Assembly: GCF_030295385.1 (NCBI RefSeq)
Contig: NZ_AP027079.1
Span: 3,100,001 to 3,164,000 of the forward strand
From: Geothrix oryzae
GTDB lineage: Bacteria > Acidobacteriota > Holophagae > Holophagales > Holophagaceae
DNA length: 64,000 nt
Reading direction: 5' to 3'
Made by a program: the position numbers and the translations under genes. Shown here in pieces: positions 20,547-29,042 of the stretch; within the stretch, counting starts at the first letter, position 1, and every line of letters starts with the position of its first letter. The notes under the pieces were generated by a model that did no database searches, was not told the DNA's origin, and saw nothing but the letters and a program-made list of their open reading frames with translations.

Positions 20547-21683
20547 CTAGGAAATCCCCAGTTTCAGGAGGGTCCGACGCTTCCCCGACTCCACCGCCGG
20601 TTGGTCGAAGGGATCCACTTCCAGCGCCATGCCGCTGAGCCCCACCACCAGCTGCCAGGCCATGAGAAACGCGCCCAGGGAGGCTTCGTCTAGAGCATCC
20701 AGGTGCCAGTGCAGCACGGAGATTCCCGCCCCTTCCAGGGCCTCGCGGGTGCCTTCGGCCTGTGCCCGCAGAATCTCCGCGCCGCCCCATCGGCCCAGGC
20801 CGGGAAACGGGCACTGCGCCGGGGGGTCGGAGGGCTCTGCGGCGACGCCGTTGCCCGTCGTCACCAGCACCACACCGACATTGCGTGGCCCGTCGAGCCA
20901 GCGCTGCAACTGCGCGTGCTGATCCTGGGGACCGACGGCGCGAATGGGCGTGAGGCCACGGCGGCTGCCATCCTTCGCCTGCTTGCCCAGACTTTCCGCC
21001 ACGAGCTGGACCCACCAGGCACCCACCGTTTCCAGCGGCGTGGCGTAGGGCAGCAGCACCCATTGATCGGTGCCGCGGAGGAAGCCTCCCGTGAAGGCGC
21101 GGACCATGTCCCAGACCCGCGTGCCCCACACGCCCCGCTCCTGTTCCGTCTGCGCCACCACCTCGCGGGCGCCCGCGAGGAATCGGCCGGCGTCCAATCC
21201 CGCCCAGTGCAGCGGCAGCGCGCCGATGGCCGTGAAGGCCGAGTAGCGCCCGCCCACCTGCTCGGGAATGGGCAGGATCCTCCAACCCTCGGCCCGCGCG
21301 AGCTGGGCCAGCGGGTTCGCGTCATCCTGCGTGATGGCGATGGGGGCCTGCCGCCAGCGTCCCCAGCCGGCCTGGGCCCGCAGCCGCCCGATCCAGGTCC
21401 ACAGCTCCAGGGTCCGTCCGCTCTTGGAGGCGAACACGAGCTGATCTTCCGGCTCCAGCCGGATCCCGTTCGGCTCGGGCGAGGCCAGCGGTTGCCAGCG
21501 GTGACGAAGGGAAGCCCCGGCCAAAGCATGGATCAGGGCATCCGCGGGAAGGAGGGATCCGCCGATCCCGCACCAGAGCAGGCGCCCGGGAGCCAGGGTG
21601 GCGGGAAGCGCCACATCTTCCGCGAAGCGCCAACCCGACATCGGGTGCCCGGCCATCTTCGACCACATCTCCCGCGATTCCAT
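20547..21683 (-). CDS. pgi: Glucose-6-phosphate isomerase, short form
   Basis: Pgi interconverts glucose-6-P and fructose-6-P. The 378-residue product has the SIS-domain motifs of the family: GIGGSLL, ASKSGRTLE, VGGRYSAFTAIG, GPQDQHAQLQ and the C-terminal DPFDQPAVESGK. It is shorter than typical bacterial Pgi (450-550), mainly at the N-terminus and between motifs. ATG at 21683 is preferred, since AGGGG precedes it; another ATG at 21698 is so close to a possible -10 (AAGATAAAT) that it may lie outside the message. Divergent from galU, and just upstream of the rRNA operon. Confidence 0.88.
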   Translation of the reverse strand: MESREMWSKMAGHPMSGWRFAEDVALPATLAPGRLLWCGIGGSLLPADALIHALAGASLRHRWQPLASPEPNGIRLEPEDQLVFASKSGRTLELWTWIGRLRAQAGWGRWRQAPIAITQDDANPLAQLARAEGWRILPIPEQVGGRYSAFTAIGALPLHWAGLDAGRFLAGAREVVAQTEQERGVWGTRVWDMVRAFTGGFLRGTDQWVLLPYATPLETVGAWWVQLVAESLGKQAKDGSRRGLTPIRAVGPQDQHAQLQRWLDGPRNVGVVLVTTGNGVAAEPSDPPAQCPFPGLGRWGGAEILRAQAEGTREALEGAGISVLHWHLDALDEASLGAFLMAWQLVVGLSGMALEVDPFDQPAVESGKRRTLLKLGIS

Positions 21684-21737
21684 TCCGACCCCTGCCATTC
21701 CATTTATCTTAGGTCATCATGGGCCTTCGGAGCCGCC

Positions 21738-22610
21738 ATGAACACCATCCGCAAGGCTGTCATTCCCGTCGCAGGCCTGGGCACGCGCTTCCTGCCCGCC
21801 ACCAAGGCCCAGCCCAAGGAGATGCTGCCCCTCGTGGACACGCCGGTGATCCAGTATGTGGTGGAGGAGGCCATCCGCGCCGGCGTGGAGAGCATCGTGC
21901 TGGTGACGGGTCGGGGGAAGGCCGCCATCGAGAACCATTTCGATGTCGCCTACGAACTGGAGGATACCCTGCAGCGGCGTGGGAAACAGGAGGACCTGGA
22001 CCTCGTCCGCGGCATCACCCATCTGGCTCAGTTCGCCTATGTCCGTCAGGGCGAGCCCCTTGGCCTCGGCCACGCCGTGCTGTGCGCGCGCCATGCGGTG
22101 GGTGACGAACCCTTCGCCCTCCTGCTGGGCGATGATGTCTTCGATGAGCGCGATTCCGCGCTGAGCGCCCTCATCGCCGCCCACGAGGCCACGGGCAAGT
22201 CCGTCGTCGGCGTCCAGGAAGTACCTGAAGAACATGTCTCCCGCTACGGCATCGTCAATGCCCCGGGCCCTGGCGAAGCGGTCTGGAATGTGACAGCCAT
22301 TGTCGAAAAGCCCCGCCCCGACGCCGCGCCGAGCCGGTGGGCCGTGGTGGGCCGCTATGTGCTGGAGCCCCGCGTATTCGAGCATCTCGCCGCCCTGGAG
22401 CCCGGCGTGGGAGGCGAGTACCAGCTGACAGACGCCCTGGCGATCCTGGCCCGGGAGGGCCGGCTGGTCGCCGCCCCCATCCCCGCCAAGCGGTTCGACA
22501 CCGGGAACAAGCTCGACTACCTGAAGGCCAATGTGGAGTTCGCCCTCAAGCGCGAGGACCTGCGCGAGGATTTCTCCGCCTACCTGAAAGAACTCTCGAA
22601 GGATCTCTAA
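21738..22610 (+). CDS. galU: UTP-glucose-1-phosphate uridylyltransferase
   Basis: GalU makes UDP-glucose from UTP and glucose-1-P for polysaccharide and LPS synthesis. The 290-residue protein shows the nucleotidyltransferase start ([20 protein letters not shown]), the LLGDDVFDE metal site region, [16 protein letters not shown], the VEKP motif and GGEYQLTDA. The length is standard. The gene is divergent from pgi, so the two probably share the 54-base promoter region. It converges on copA with interlocked stop codons. Confidence 0.96.
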   Translation: MNTIRKAVIPVAGLGTRFLPATKAQPKEMLPLVDTPVIQYVVEEAIRAGVESIVLVTGRGKAAIENHFDVAYELEDTLQRRGKQEDLDLVRGITHLAQFAYVRQGEPLGLGHAVLCARHAVGDEPFALLLGDDVFDERDSALSALIAAHEATGKSVVGVQEVPEEHVSRYGIVNAPGPGEAVWNVTAIVEKPRPDAAPSRWAVVGRYVLEPRVFEHLAALEPGVGGEYQLTDALAILAREGRLVAAPIPAKRFDTGNKLDYLKANVEFALKREDLREDFSAYLKELSKDL

Positions 22611-24721
22611 CGGCGCAGTCGCAGGGCGTTCAGGACCACGGTCAGCGAGCTGAGGCCCATGGCCAGGCCCGCCAACATGGGACCGCCGAAGCGCTCCAGC
22701 TGCCCGAAGGCCGCCAGCGGCACCAGCAGGAGGTTGTAGCCGAAGGCCCAGCCCAGGTTCTGCCGGATCACGCGGTGGGTGCGCAGGGCCAGGCGCCGGG
22801 CCGCCAGCACGGGTTCCAGTCCGGGCCGCAGCAGGGCCAGGGGCGCGGCGGCCATGGCCGCCGCCGTGCCCTGCTCGCCCGCCCCGGAGCCCATGGCGAT
22901 GCCGCAGTCCGCCTGGGCCAGGGCCGGCGCATCGTTCACGCCATCCCCCACGAAGCCCACCACGGCGCCGCGAGTCTGGAGGTCCCGGATCCGCCCCAGC
23001 TTGTCCTCGGGGCGCAGGCCGGCGGACACCGACTCGATCCCCGCCGCCGCGGCCATGGCCTGGGCGGCCTGGATCCGATCTCCCGTGAACAAGTGGAGGT
23101 GAAGGCCCTGGCGCCGCAGCTGATCCACCACGGCGGGCGTCTCCGCCCGCAGGCGATCGCCGAGCACGAAGACGGCCTTCAACCCGGAAGCATCCGCCAG
23201 GCCCACCGCAATGCCGTCCTCGTCGACTTCGGGAAAAGGTGTCCTCAGGAAATCCGCGCTGCCCAGGCGCCAGGAAACGCCCTCCAGGTCTCCACTGACG
23301 CCCCCTCCCGGGTGGGCCCGGAACCCATCGACGGGTTTCAGGGGCCCGCCGTGGGCCGCCACCAGGCCTCGAGCGATGGGATGTTCCGAATCCCGCTCCA
23401 GGCTCGCCGCGGTCTTCAGCAGATCGGCTTCCGAGGCTTCCGCCAACCGGAGGATCCTCCTCAGCCGGGGCCGACCCTCGGTGAGGGTCCCCGTCTTGTC
23501 GAAGGCGAGATCCGTCGCCTGCCCCAGAGCCTCCAGGGCCGCGGCATCGCGCACCAGCACACCCTTCCGGGCCGCCGCGCCCAGCCCCACCATCACCGCC
23601 ACGGGCGTGGCCAGCCCCAGCGCGCAGGGACAGGCGATCACCAGCAGCGTCACGGCCGGGCGCCAGGCCTGGGCCAGCGATCCTGTGGCCACCCACCAGC
23701 CCGCCAGCGTCAGCAGGGCCAGCGCGAGAATGGCGGGCACGAAGACGGCGCTGATGCGATCGGCCAGATCCTGGGCCGGCGCCTTGGAGCCCTGGGCCTG
23801 GGCCACAAGGGCCGCCATGCGGGCCAGCTGGGTCTCGGCGCCGACGGCCTGGATCTCCTGTTCGAGGGCCGACCCGTGGACCACCGTCCCCGCCACCAGG
23901 GTTTCCCCCACGCCCTTGGGCACCGGCAGCGGCTCGCCCGTGAGCATGGATTCATCCACTTCGGCCTGCCCGGCCACCACGCGGCCATCCGCAGGCACGG
24001 CATGGCCCGGCAGCACCCGGACGCGGTTGCCGGGCCGAAGCGCCGCCACCGGGACTTCTTCCACCGATCCATCCCCCGCCAGCCGGAGGGCCGTGGGCGG
24101 CGCCAGGGCCAGCAGTTCCTTCAGCGCGTCCGTGGCCTTCGACTTGGCCCGGCTCTCCAGGTATTTCCCCGTGAGCAGGAAGGCCACCAGAGCCGCGGCG
24201 GTCTCAAAGCTGAGGTGGTGCACCCCGTTCAGCCATTCGATCCCGGCGAAGATCCAGGCCACGCCGGCACCCAGGGCGATGAGCGTGTCCATGGACGCCT
24301 GCCCGTGCCGGGCCTGCCGCGCCGCGCGGCGGAAGAAGCCCCACCCCGCCCAGAAGACCACGGGGGCCGACAGCGCGGCCTGGAGCCAACCCGGCAGATG
24401 CAGGCCCAATCCGGGAACCATGGCCAGGAGCAGGGGCGCGGTGAGCGCCAGCGCCACCCCCATCCGGCGGCGGGCCGGAGCCGGATCCTCCCCAGCCTGC
24501 GGCCCCACGGCCTCGGCCGCGATCCGCTCCAATCCGTAGCCCGCGTCCTCGACCTGGGCGGCCAGCGCCTCGAAGGCCGCTTCGCCTTCGACGGTGGCCA
24601 TGGCCGTGGCCAGGTTCACGGACGCCCCCTGAACACCGGGCGTGGCGGTCAGGGCCTTTTCCACATGACGCACGCAGGATGCGCAGGTCATGCCGGTGAC
24701 GGCATAGGTCTCGGTGCTCAT
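22607..24721 (-). CDS. copA: Copper-translocating P1B-type ATPase
   Basis: A 704-residue P-type ATPase: one N-terminal HMA domain (GMTCASC), eight predicted membrane helices and the CPC metal-binding motif ([12 protein letters not shown]). It also has the TGEPLP actuator loop, DKTGTLTEG phosphorylation site, SEHPIARGL and [10 protein letters not shown]. These are features of Cu+-exporting ATPases in the inner membrane. It is the last gene of a merR-copZ-copA unit, 19 bases after copZ. The stop TAG and the galU stop TAA share the four bases CTAA at 22607-22610. Confidence 0.95.
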   Translation of the reverse strand: MSTETYAVTGMTCASCVRHVEKALTATPGVQGASVNLATAMATVEGEAAFEALAAQVEDAGYGLERIAAEAVGPQAGEDPAPARRRMGVALALTAPLLLAMVPGLGLHLPGWLQAALSAPVVFWAGWGFFRRAARQARHGQASMDTLIALGAGVAWIFAGIEWLNGVHHLSFETAAALVAFLLTGKYLESRAKSKATDALKELLALAPPTALRLAGDGSVEEVPVAALRPGNRVRVLPGHAVPADGRVVAGQAEVDESMLTGEPLPVPKGVGETLVAGTVVHGSALEQEIQAVGAETQLARMAALVAQAQGSKAPAQDLADRISAVFVPAILALALLTLAGWWVATGSLAQAWRPAVTLLVIACPCALGLATPVAVMVGLGAAARKGVLVRDAAALEALGQATDLAFDKTGTLTEGRPRLRRILRLAEASEADLLKTAASLERDSEHPIARGLVAAHGGPLKPVDGFRAHPGGGVSGDLEGVSWRLGSADFLRTPFPEVDEDGIAVGLADASGLKAVFVLGDRLRAETPAVVDQLRRQGLHLHLFTGDRIQAAQAMAAAAGIESVSAGLRPEDKLGRIRDLQTRGAVVGFVGDGVNDAPALAQADCGIAMGSGAGEQGTAAAMAAAPLALLRPGLEPVLAARRLALRTHRVIRQNLGWAFGYNLLLVPLAAFGQLERFGGPMLAGLAMGLSSLTVVLNALRLRR

Positions 24722-24740
24722 GTGCCTTCCTTGGGCCGAC

Positions 24741-24947
24741 TCAGGCCTGTTCCACCAGCTGATAGCCCGCCTCGGACACCCGGGCGGAGAGGGCCTCGAA
24801 GGTCGCCGTGCCCGTCACCGTGGCCGTCCCCTGAGCTAAGTCCACGGCCACCTCGCTGACGCCTGGCGTGGCGCGGATCGCCTTGTCGACATGGCGGACG
24901 CAGCCGCCGCAGGTCATGCCCGTCACGCGGTAGATCTTGATCGTCAT
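24741..24947 (-). CDS. copZ: Copper chaperone CopZ-like HMA protein
   Basis: A 68-residue stand-alone heavy-metal-associated domain with GMTCGGC near residue 10 and the usual ferredoxin-like pattern. Such proteins carry Cu+ in the cytoplasm to CopA. It lies between the MerR-type regulator and copA on the same strand and is similar to the N-terminal domain of copA, as expected for a chaperone-pump pair. Confidence 0.9.
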   Translation of the reverse strand: MTIKIYRVTGMTCGGCVRHVDKAIRATPGVSEVAVDLAQGTATVTGTATFEALSARVSEAGYQLVEQA

Positions 24948-24982
24948 GGGGTCTCCATTCAGAAAGCTTCCAGCAGGAAGCG

Positions 24983-25447
24983 TCAGGCCCGCGCCGGCAG
25001 ACGCTGGGCTTCGGCCAGCAGGGTTTCCATCAGGTTGCAGCCCAGGGCGCTGCTCTGGCCATCCGGCGTGCCGAGCGTGATCCTCAGGATCTCCACCAGC
25101 AGCTGAATTTCGCTCAGCTTGGCCTCCAGGGCGCTGAGCTTGCCGCCCAGAGCCTCCCGCACATGGGCGCAGGGGGCGCTGTCCTGGCGGAGGGCCCGCA
25201 GCAGCTCCTGGACTTCATCGAGCGAGAAGCCCGCCGCCTGGGAGGCCTTGAGCACCCGCACCCACTGGACGGCCTCCTGCGGGAAGAGTCGGTAGCCCTT
25301 GGCCGAGCGGGGCAGTTCCCCGAAGACCCCGGCATCGGCGTAGAACCGCAGGTTCCGGGCGGTGAGCCCGGACCGCGCGGCCAGCTGGCCGATCTTCAGC
25401 ATCCGCGGCGTGGCGGCGGTGGGGCGGGATTCGAGGATGGCCTGCAT
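24983..25447 (-). CDS. MerR-family metal-responsive regulator
   Basis: A 154-residue protein with the MerR N-terminal winged helix (MLKIGQLAARSGLTARNLRFYADAG), the GYRLFP wing, and a long dimerisation helix. It has Cys93 at the position of the MerR/ZntR dimer Cys, and a single C-terminal Cys137 (ALGCNLM); the CueR-type C-x7-8-C loop is missing. It heads the copZ-copA unit and probably activates it. ATG at 25447 has a GGGAGG ribosome site; a shorter start at Met16 is possible. I could not find a clean MerR dyad with a 19-base spacer upstream. Confidence 0.85.
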   Translation of the reverse strand: MQAILESRPTAATPRMLKIGQLAARSGLTARNLRFYADAGVFGELPRSAKGYRLFPQEAVQWVRVLKASQAAGFSLDEVQELLRALRQDSAPCAHVREALGGKLSALEAKLSEIQLLVEILRITLGTPDGQSSALGCNLMETLLAEAQRLPARA

Positions 25448-25523
25448 GGGAACCTCCCGAAGGTCTACCCTCCCAGGTTAAGGTTCCAGTTACATGGAAG
25501 ATCAAGGATAAATTTTAAAAAAA

Positions 25524-27407
25524 CTATATACCCCTGGAGCGATGGATCAGCAGGTGCAGCAGGGTGACCGCCGCCGGGGTGACTCCCGGGATGCGATGGG
25601 CTTGGCCCAGGGTTTCGGGTCGATGCAATTTCAGTTTTTCCAGCACTTCCTTGGAAAGCCCCTGAACCTGCTCCAGGCGGAAATCCGCCGGGATCCGCAC
25701 ATGGTCCCAGGCCCGGTGCCCCTCCAGCAGGCGCGCTTCCCGCTCCCGGTAGGGGGCGTAGCGGAGCTCGAAGAGCAGCAGGTCCCGCTCCCGGGCCAAG
25801 TCCCAACCCTCTCCCTCCGTCGCCCACCCCTCCAGCTGGGCGAGACAGGCATCGGCCTCGGCCGGGCCCATGTGCTGGCGACGCAGCAGATCGGAAAGAC
25901 TCAGGCCCGCGTCGAGCCGCAGCCCCGCGCGAACGGCGATGGGCCCGAAGGGGCTGGTCTGAGTCACCCAGGCAGCCTCGCATTGGGCGTGCAGCCGGGC
26001 CCGGCGCTCGACCTTGGCTTCCACCCGGGCCAGTTCCCCGGGCCCCAGGGCCCCCACCGCCCTCGCCACCGCCAGCAGGCGGGCGTCCGCCAGGTCGCAG
26101 GCCAGGCCCAGCCGGTGTTCGGCCCGGGCCGTGAGCATGCGGTAGGGCTCGTCGGTCCCCTTGGTCACGAGGTCGTCAACCATCACACCGAGGTAGGCCT
26201 GGTCGCGCCCGAGGACGATGGGCTCCTGGTCCCGCAGCCAGCGCGCGGCGTTGATCCCCGCCAGCAGGCCCTGCCCCGCGGCCTCCTCGTAGCCCGTGGT
26301 GCCGTTGATCTGCCCCGCAAACCAGACCCCCTCGAGGCCCTCCACGGACAGGTCCCGATGCAGCTGGAGGGGGTCGAAGCTGTCGTACTCGATGGCGTAG
26401 CCCGGCCGCAGGATTTCGGCCCCCTCGAAGCCCGGGAGGCTCTGCACCATGCGCAGCTGCACCTCCGGGGGCATGGAGGTGGAGAGCCCCGCCAGGTAGA
26501 TCTCCTCGGTCTCCAGGCTTTCGGGTTCCACGAAGATCTGGTGGCGCCCCTTGTCAGGGAATTTCACGAACTTGTCTTCGATGGACGGGCAGTAGCGGGG
26601 GCCGATGCCCTCGATGTGGCCTCCATAGAGGCTCGATTTGGGCAGGTTCTCCCGCACGATGGCTTCGGTCAGGGCCGTGGTGTGAACGATGTGGCAGGGC
26701 ACCTGGGGCTGGGGGATGCCTCGGCTGAAGAAGCTGAAGGGCCGGGGCGGATCGTCGCCGGGCTGGATCTCGAGGCGGCTGAAATCGATGGAGCCCTTCG
26801 CCAATCGGGGGCTCGTGCCCGTCTTCAGACGGCGATGGCGCAGGCCCAGCGAGCGGAGCTGCTCTGCCAGGTGGGTGCTGGCGGGCTCCCCCGCCCGGCC
26901 GGCCTCCAGACGCCGCTCCCCGATGAGGATGCGGCCGTTGAGGAAGGTGCCGCTGGTGACCACCACGGCGTCGCACGGCAGCACGGAGCCATCCAGCAGC
27001 TCCACGCCGCGCAGGCCCCGGGTGCCCTCCCGCCACAGCAGGCCGGCAGCCGTCCCCTGCCGCAGCTTCAGGTTCTCCGTGTGCTCCAGCAGCCGCCGGG
27101 CGGCGCTGCGGTACTTCACCTTGTCCGCCTGGGCCCGGGGGCCGCGCACGGCCACGCCCCGGCTTTCGTTGAGGATGCGGAAATGGATGCCGGTGGCATC
27201 GATGAGGCGGCCCATGGCGCCTCCCAGGGCGTCCAGCTCCCGCACCATGTGGCCCTTGCCCACGCCGCCGATGCTGGGGTTGCAGCTCATCTGGCCGATC
27301 TGATCCAGGTTCATGGTGAGCAGCGTCGTGGCCAGGCCCATGCGGGCGGCCACATGCGCCGCCTCGATTCCCGCATGCCCGCCGCCGATCACCACCACCT
27401 GCTTCAA
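25524..27407 (-). CDS. mnmG: tRNA uridine-5-carboxymethylaminomethyl modification enzyme MnmG
   Basis: MnmG (GidA), with MnmE, modifies U34 of certain tRNAs using FAD, folate and GTP hydrolysis by MnmE. The 627-residue product starts at TTG 27407 (GGAGGG ribosome site) and reads straight into the FAD-binding GGGHAGIEAA motif. It goes on to MSCNPSIGGVGKGH, GTFLNGRILIG, GRYCPSIEDK-type (RYCPSIEDKFVKF) and GQINGTTGYEEAAGQG. The length matches E. coli (629). No ATG fits the start. Divergent from pssA. Confidence 0.96.
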   Translation of the reverse strand: MKQVVVIGGGHAGIEAAHVAARMGLATTLLTMNLDQIGQMSCNPSIGGVGKGHMVRELDALGGAMGRLIDATGIHFRILNESRGVAVRGPRAQADKVKYRSAARRLLEHTENLKLRQGTAAGLLWREGTRGLRGVELLDGSVLPCDAVVVTSGTFLNGRILIGERRLEAGRAGEPASTHLAEQLRSLGLRHRRLKTGTSPRLAKGSIDFSRLEIQPGDDPPRPFSFFSRGIPQPQVPCHIVHTTALTEAIVRENLPKSSLYGGHIEGIGPRYCPSIEDKFVKFPDKGRHQIFVEPESLETEEIYLAGLSTSMPPEVQLRMVQSLPGFEGAEILRPGYAIEYDSFDPLQLHRDLSVEGLEGVWFAGQINGTTGYEEAAGQGLLAGINAARWLRDQEPIVLGRDQAYLGVMVDDLVTKGTDEPYRMLTARAEHRLGLACDLADARLLAVARAVGALGPGELARVEAKVERRARLHAQCEAAWVTQTSPFGPIAVRAGLRLDAGLSLSDLLRRQHMGPAEADACLAQLEGWATEGEGWDLARERDLLLFELRYAPYREREARLLEGHRAWDHVRIPADFRLEQVQGLSKEVLEKLKLHRPETLGQAHRIPGVTPAAVTLLHLLIHRSRGI

Positions 27408-27485
27408 GCCGCCCTCCACGAGGAGCCAGGATACCCTTCCGCACGCCGGGGGACCCCGGGGGCCGGGATGTGAGAAACTATCCCC

Positions 27486-28325
27486 ATGCGACCCCGTCTG
27501 AGCCCCGAGGAACGCCGCGACCGGCGCAAGCGCGCCATGCGGCGATCCATGTTCGTGCTGCCGTCCAGCATCACGATGGCCTCGATATTCTGCGGGTTCT
27601 CCAGCGTGGTCATGTCCATCAACGCCGCGGGCGCCACGCCCGAGCGCTACTTCCTGTGGGCCGCGGGCCTGCTGGTGCTGGCGGGCGTCTTCGATGGCCT
27701 GGACGGCCGGGTGGCCCGGGCCACCAACACGGCCACCGAGTTCGGCGTGCAGCTCGACAGCCTGGCGGATGTGGTGAGCTTCGGGATGGCGCCGGCCATC
27801 CTGGCCTACCGTTACGGCTTCTTCCAGTTCGGCATCCATGACTCGCACCTGCGGGCCGTGGGCTGGGCCGCCTGCTTCGTCTTCACCGCCTGCGGGGCCC
27901 TGCGCCTGGCGCGCTTCAATGTCCAGGTCGGTTCGACGGACCCGCGCTACTTCATGGGCCTGCCCATCCCGGCCGGCGCCGCCTGCGTGGCCTCCGTGAT
28001 CATCTGGCACCCGACGCCCCCGGCCTCGGCGGCGCACGCGTATGCTTTCGCCGCGGAGCTCTTCGCGGTGGGACTCCTGATGGTGTCCACGATCCGCTTC
28101 CCCAGCTTCAAGAAGCGGGCGGGCAGCCCCCGCGCCGCCATGCTCACCAGCCTGGGCATCGTGCTGCTCTTCGCGATGATGATCCTGTTCCAGCAGCGGT
28201 TTTTCGTCGGCTTCTTCGCCGCCTATGTGACCCTCAGCCTCCTCCTGAACTTGGCCTGGAAGGCTGGATGGCATGGCATCGAGCCCCCCCGGGACGGTCG
28301 CGAAGATCTCGAAATCGTCCATTAA
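27486..28325 (+). CDS. pssA: CDP-diacylglycerol-serine O-phosphatidyltransferase
   Basis: A 279-residue integral membrane enzyme with the CDP-alcohol phosphatidyltransferase motif DGLDGRVARATNTATEFG followed by LDSLAD, and about six to eight hydrophobic helices. It makes phosphatidylserine, the precursor of phosphatidylethanolamine. The pattern (SITMASIFCGFSSV near the start) fits the PssA type of Bacillus/Helicobacter rather than phosphatidylglycerophosphate synthase. No psd gene is nearby in this window. Confidence 0.9.
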   Translation: MRPRLSPEERRDRRKRAMRRSMFVLPSSITMASIFCGFSSVVMSINAAGATPERYFLWAAGLLVLAGVFDGLDGRVARATNTATEFGVQLDSLADVVSFGMAPAILAYRYGFFQFGIHDSHLRAVGWAACFVFTACGALRLARFNVQVGSTDPRYFMGLPIPAGAACVASVIIWHPTPPASAAHAYAFAAELFAVGLLMVSTIRFPSFKKRAGSPRAAMLTSLGIVLLFAMMILFQQRFFVGFFAAYVTLSLLLNLAWKAGWHGIEPPRDGREDLEIVH

Positions 28326-28341
28326 TATTTCTAGACAAAGA

Positions 28342-28373
28342 CTCGACTTTCCTCACGCTCCGATAGAGTCGAG
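28342..28373 (+). promoter_or_regulatory. Inverted repeat just before the ABC transporter operon
   Basis: CTCGACT and AGTCGAG are separated by 18 bases in the 60-base gap between pssA and the ABC ATPase gene, ending shortly before the GGGAGGGGGAC ribosome site. It may be an operator or a leader hairpin. No clear -35/-10 pair was recognised. Confidence 0.35.
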
Positions 28374-28385
28374 GGAGGGGGACTC

Positions 28386-29042
28386 ATGGCGGTGCTGCAG
28401 GCCACGGGCGTGGGCAAGCGATTCGGGCCCCGCTGGGTGCTCCGGTCCCTGGACTTCGACCTCGGCGCGGGCGAGCGCGTGGCCCTGCTGGGCCCGTCGG
28501 GGTGCGGCAAGACCACCTTCCTGAACCTCCTGGGGGGCCTCGACCGCCCCGACGCGGGGGCCATCCTCCTGGACGGCGAGTCCCTCCACCTGGCCACGCC
28601 CGCCCGGCTGGCGGACCTGCGGCGATCGCGCCTGGGCACGGTCTTCCAGTTCTTCCACCTGATCCCCACCCTCACGGCCGAGGAGAACCTCGAGCTCCCC
28701 TTGAGGATGCTGAAGTGGCCCGAGGCCCGGATCCGCGCGCGGTGCGCCGAGCTGATCCGGGCCGTGGGCCTCGCCTCCCGGGCCCAGGCCTGGCCGGCCG
28801 AGCTCTCCGGCGGGGAGATGCAGCGGGTGGCCGTGGCCCGGGCTCTGGCGGCCCGGCCCGCCGTGCTGCTGGCGGATGAGCCCACCGGGAACCTGGACCG
28901 GGCCTCCGGTGAGGCCGTCCTGTCCCTGCTGGCGGAACTGACGGAGCGGGAGGGCTCGGCCCTCGTCATGGTCACCCATTCCGAAGCGGCCGCCGGCATC
29001 TGCCACCGGGTCCTCCGCATGGAAGACGGCCGCTTCCTATGA
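28386..29042 (+). CDS. ABC transporter ATP-binding protein, LolD/MacB type
   Basis: A 218-residue ABC ATPase with Walker A GPSGCGKTT, a Q-loop (FQFFHLIPTLTAEENLELP), signature LSGGEMQRVAVARAL, Walker B VLLADEPTGNLD and H-loop VTHS. The Q-loop region and size are typical of the LolD/MacB/FtsE group, which work with FtsX-type permeases. It overlaps the permease gene by 4 bases. Confidence 0.92.
   Translation: MAVLQATGVGKRFGPRWVLRSLDFDLGAGERVALLGPSGCGKTTFLNLLGGLDRPDAGAILLDGESLHLATPARLADLRRSRLGTVFQFFHLIPTLTAEENLELPLRMLKWPEARIRARCAELIRAVGLASRAQAWPAELSGGEMQRVAVARALAARPAVLLADEPTGNLDRASGEAVLSLLAELTEREGSALVMVTHSEAAAGICHRVLRMEDGRFL

Noticed and set aside
25448-25500. MerR-type operator upstream of the merR-copZ-copA unit
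   Set aside because: ACCTTAACC and GGGTAGACC flank a short spacer but the dyad is imperfect and no -35/-10 pair with a 19-base spacer is convincing.
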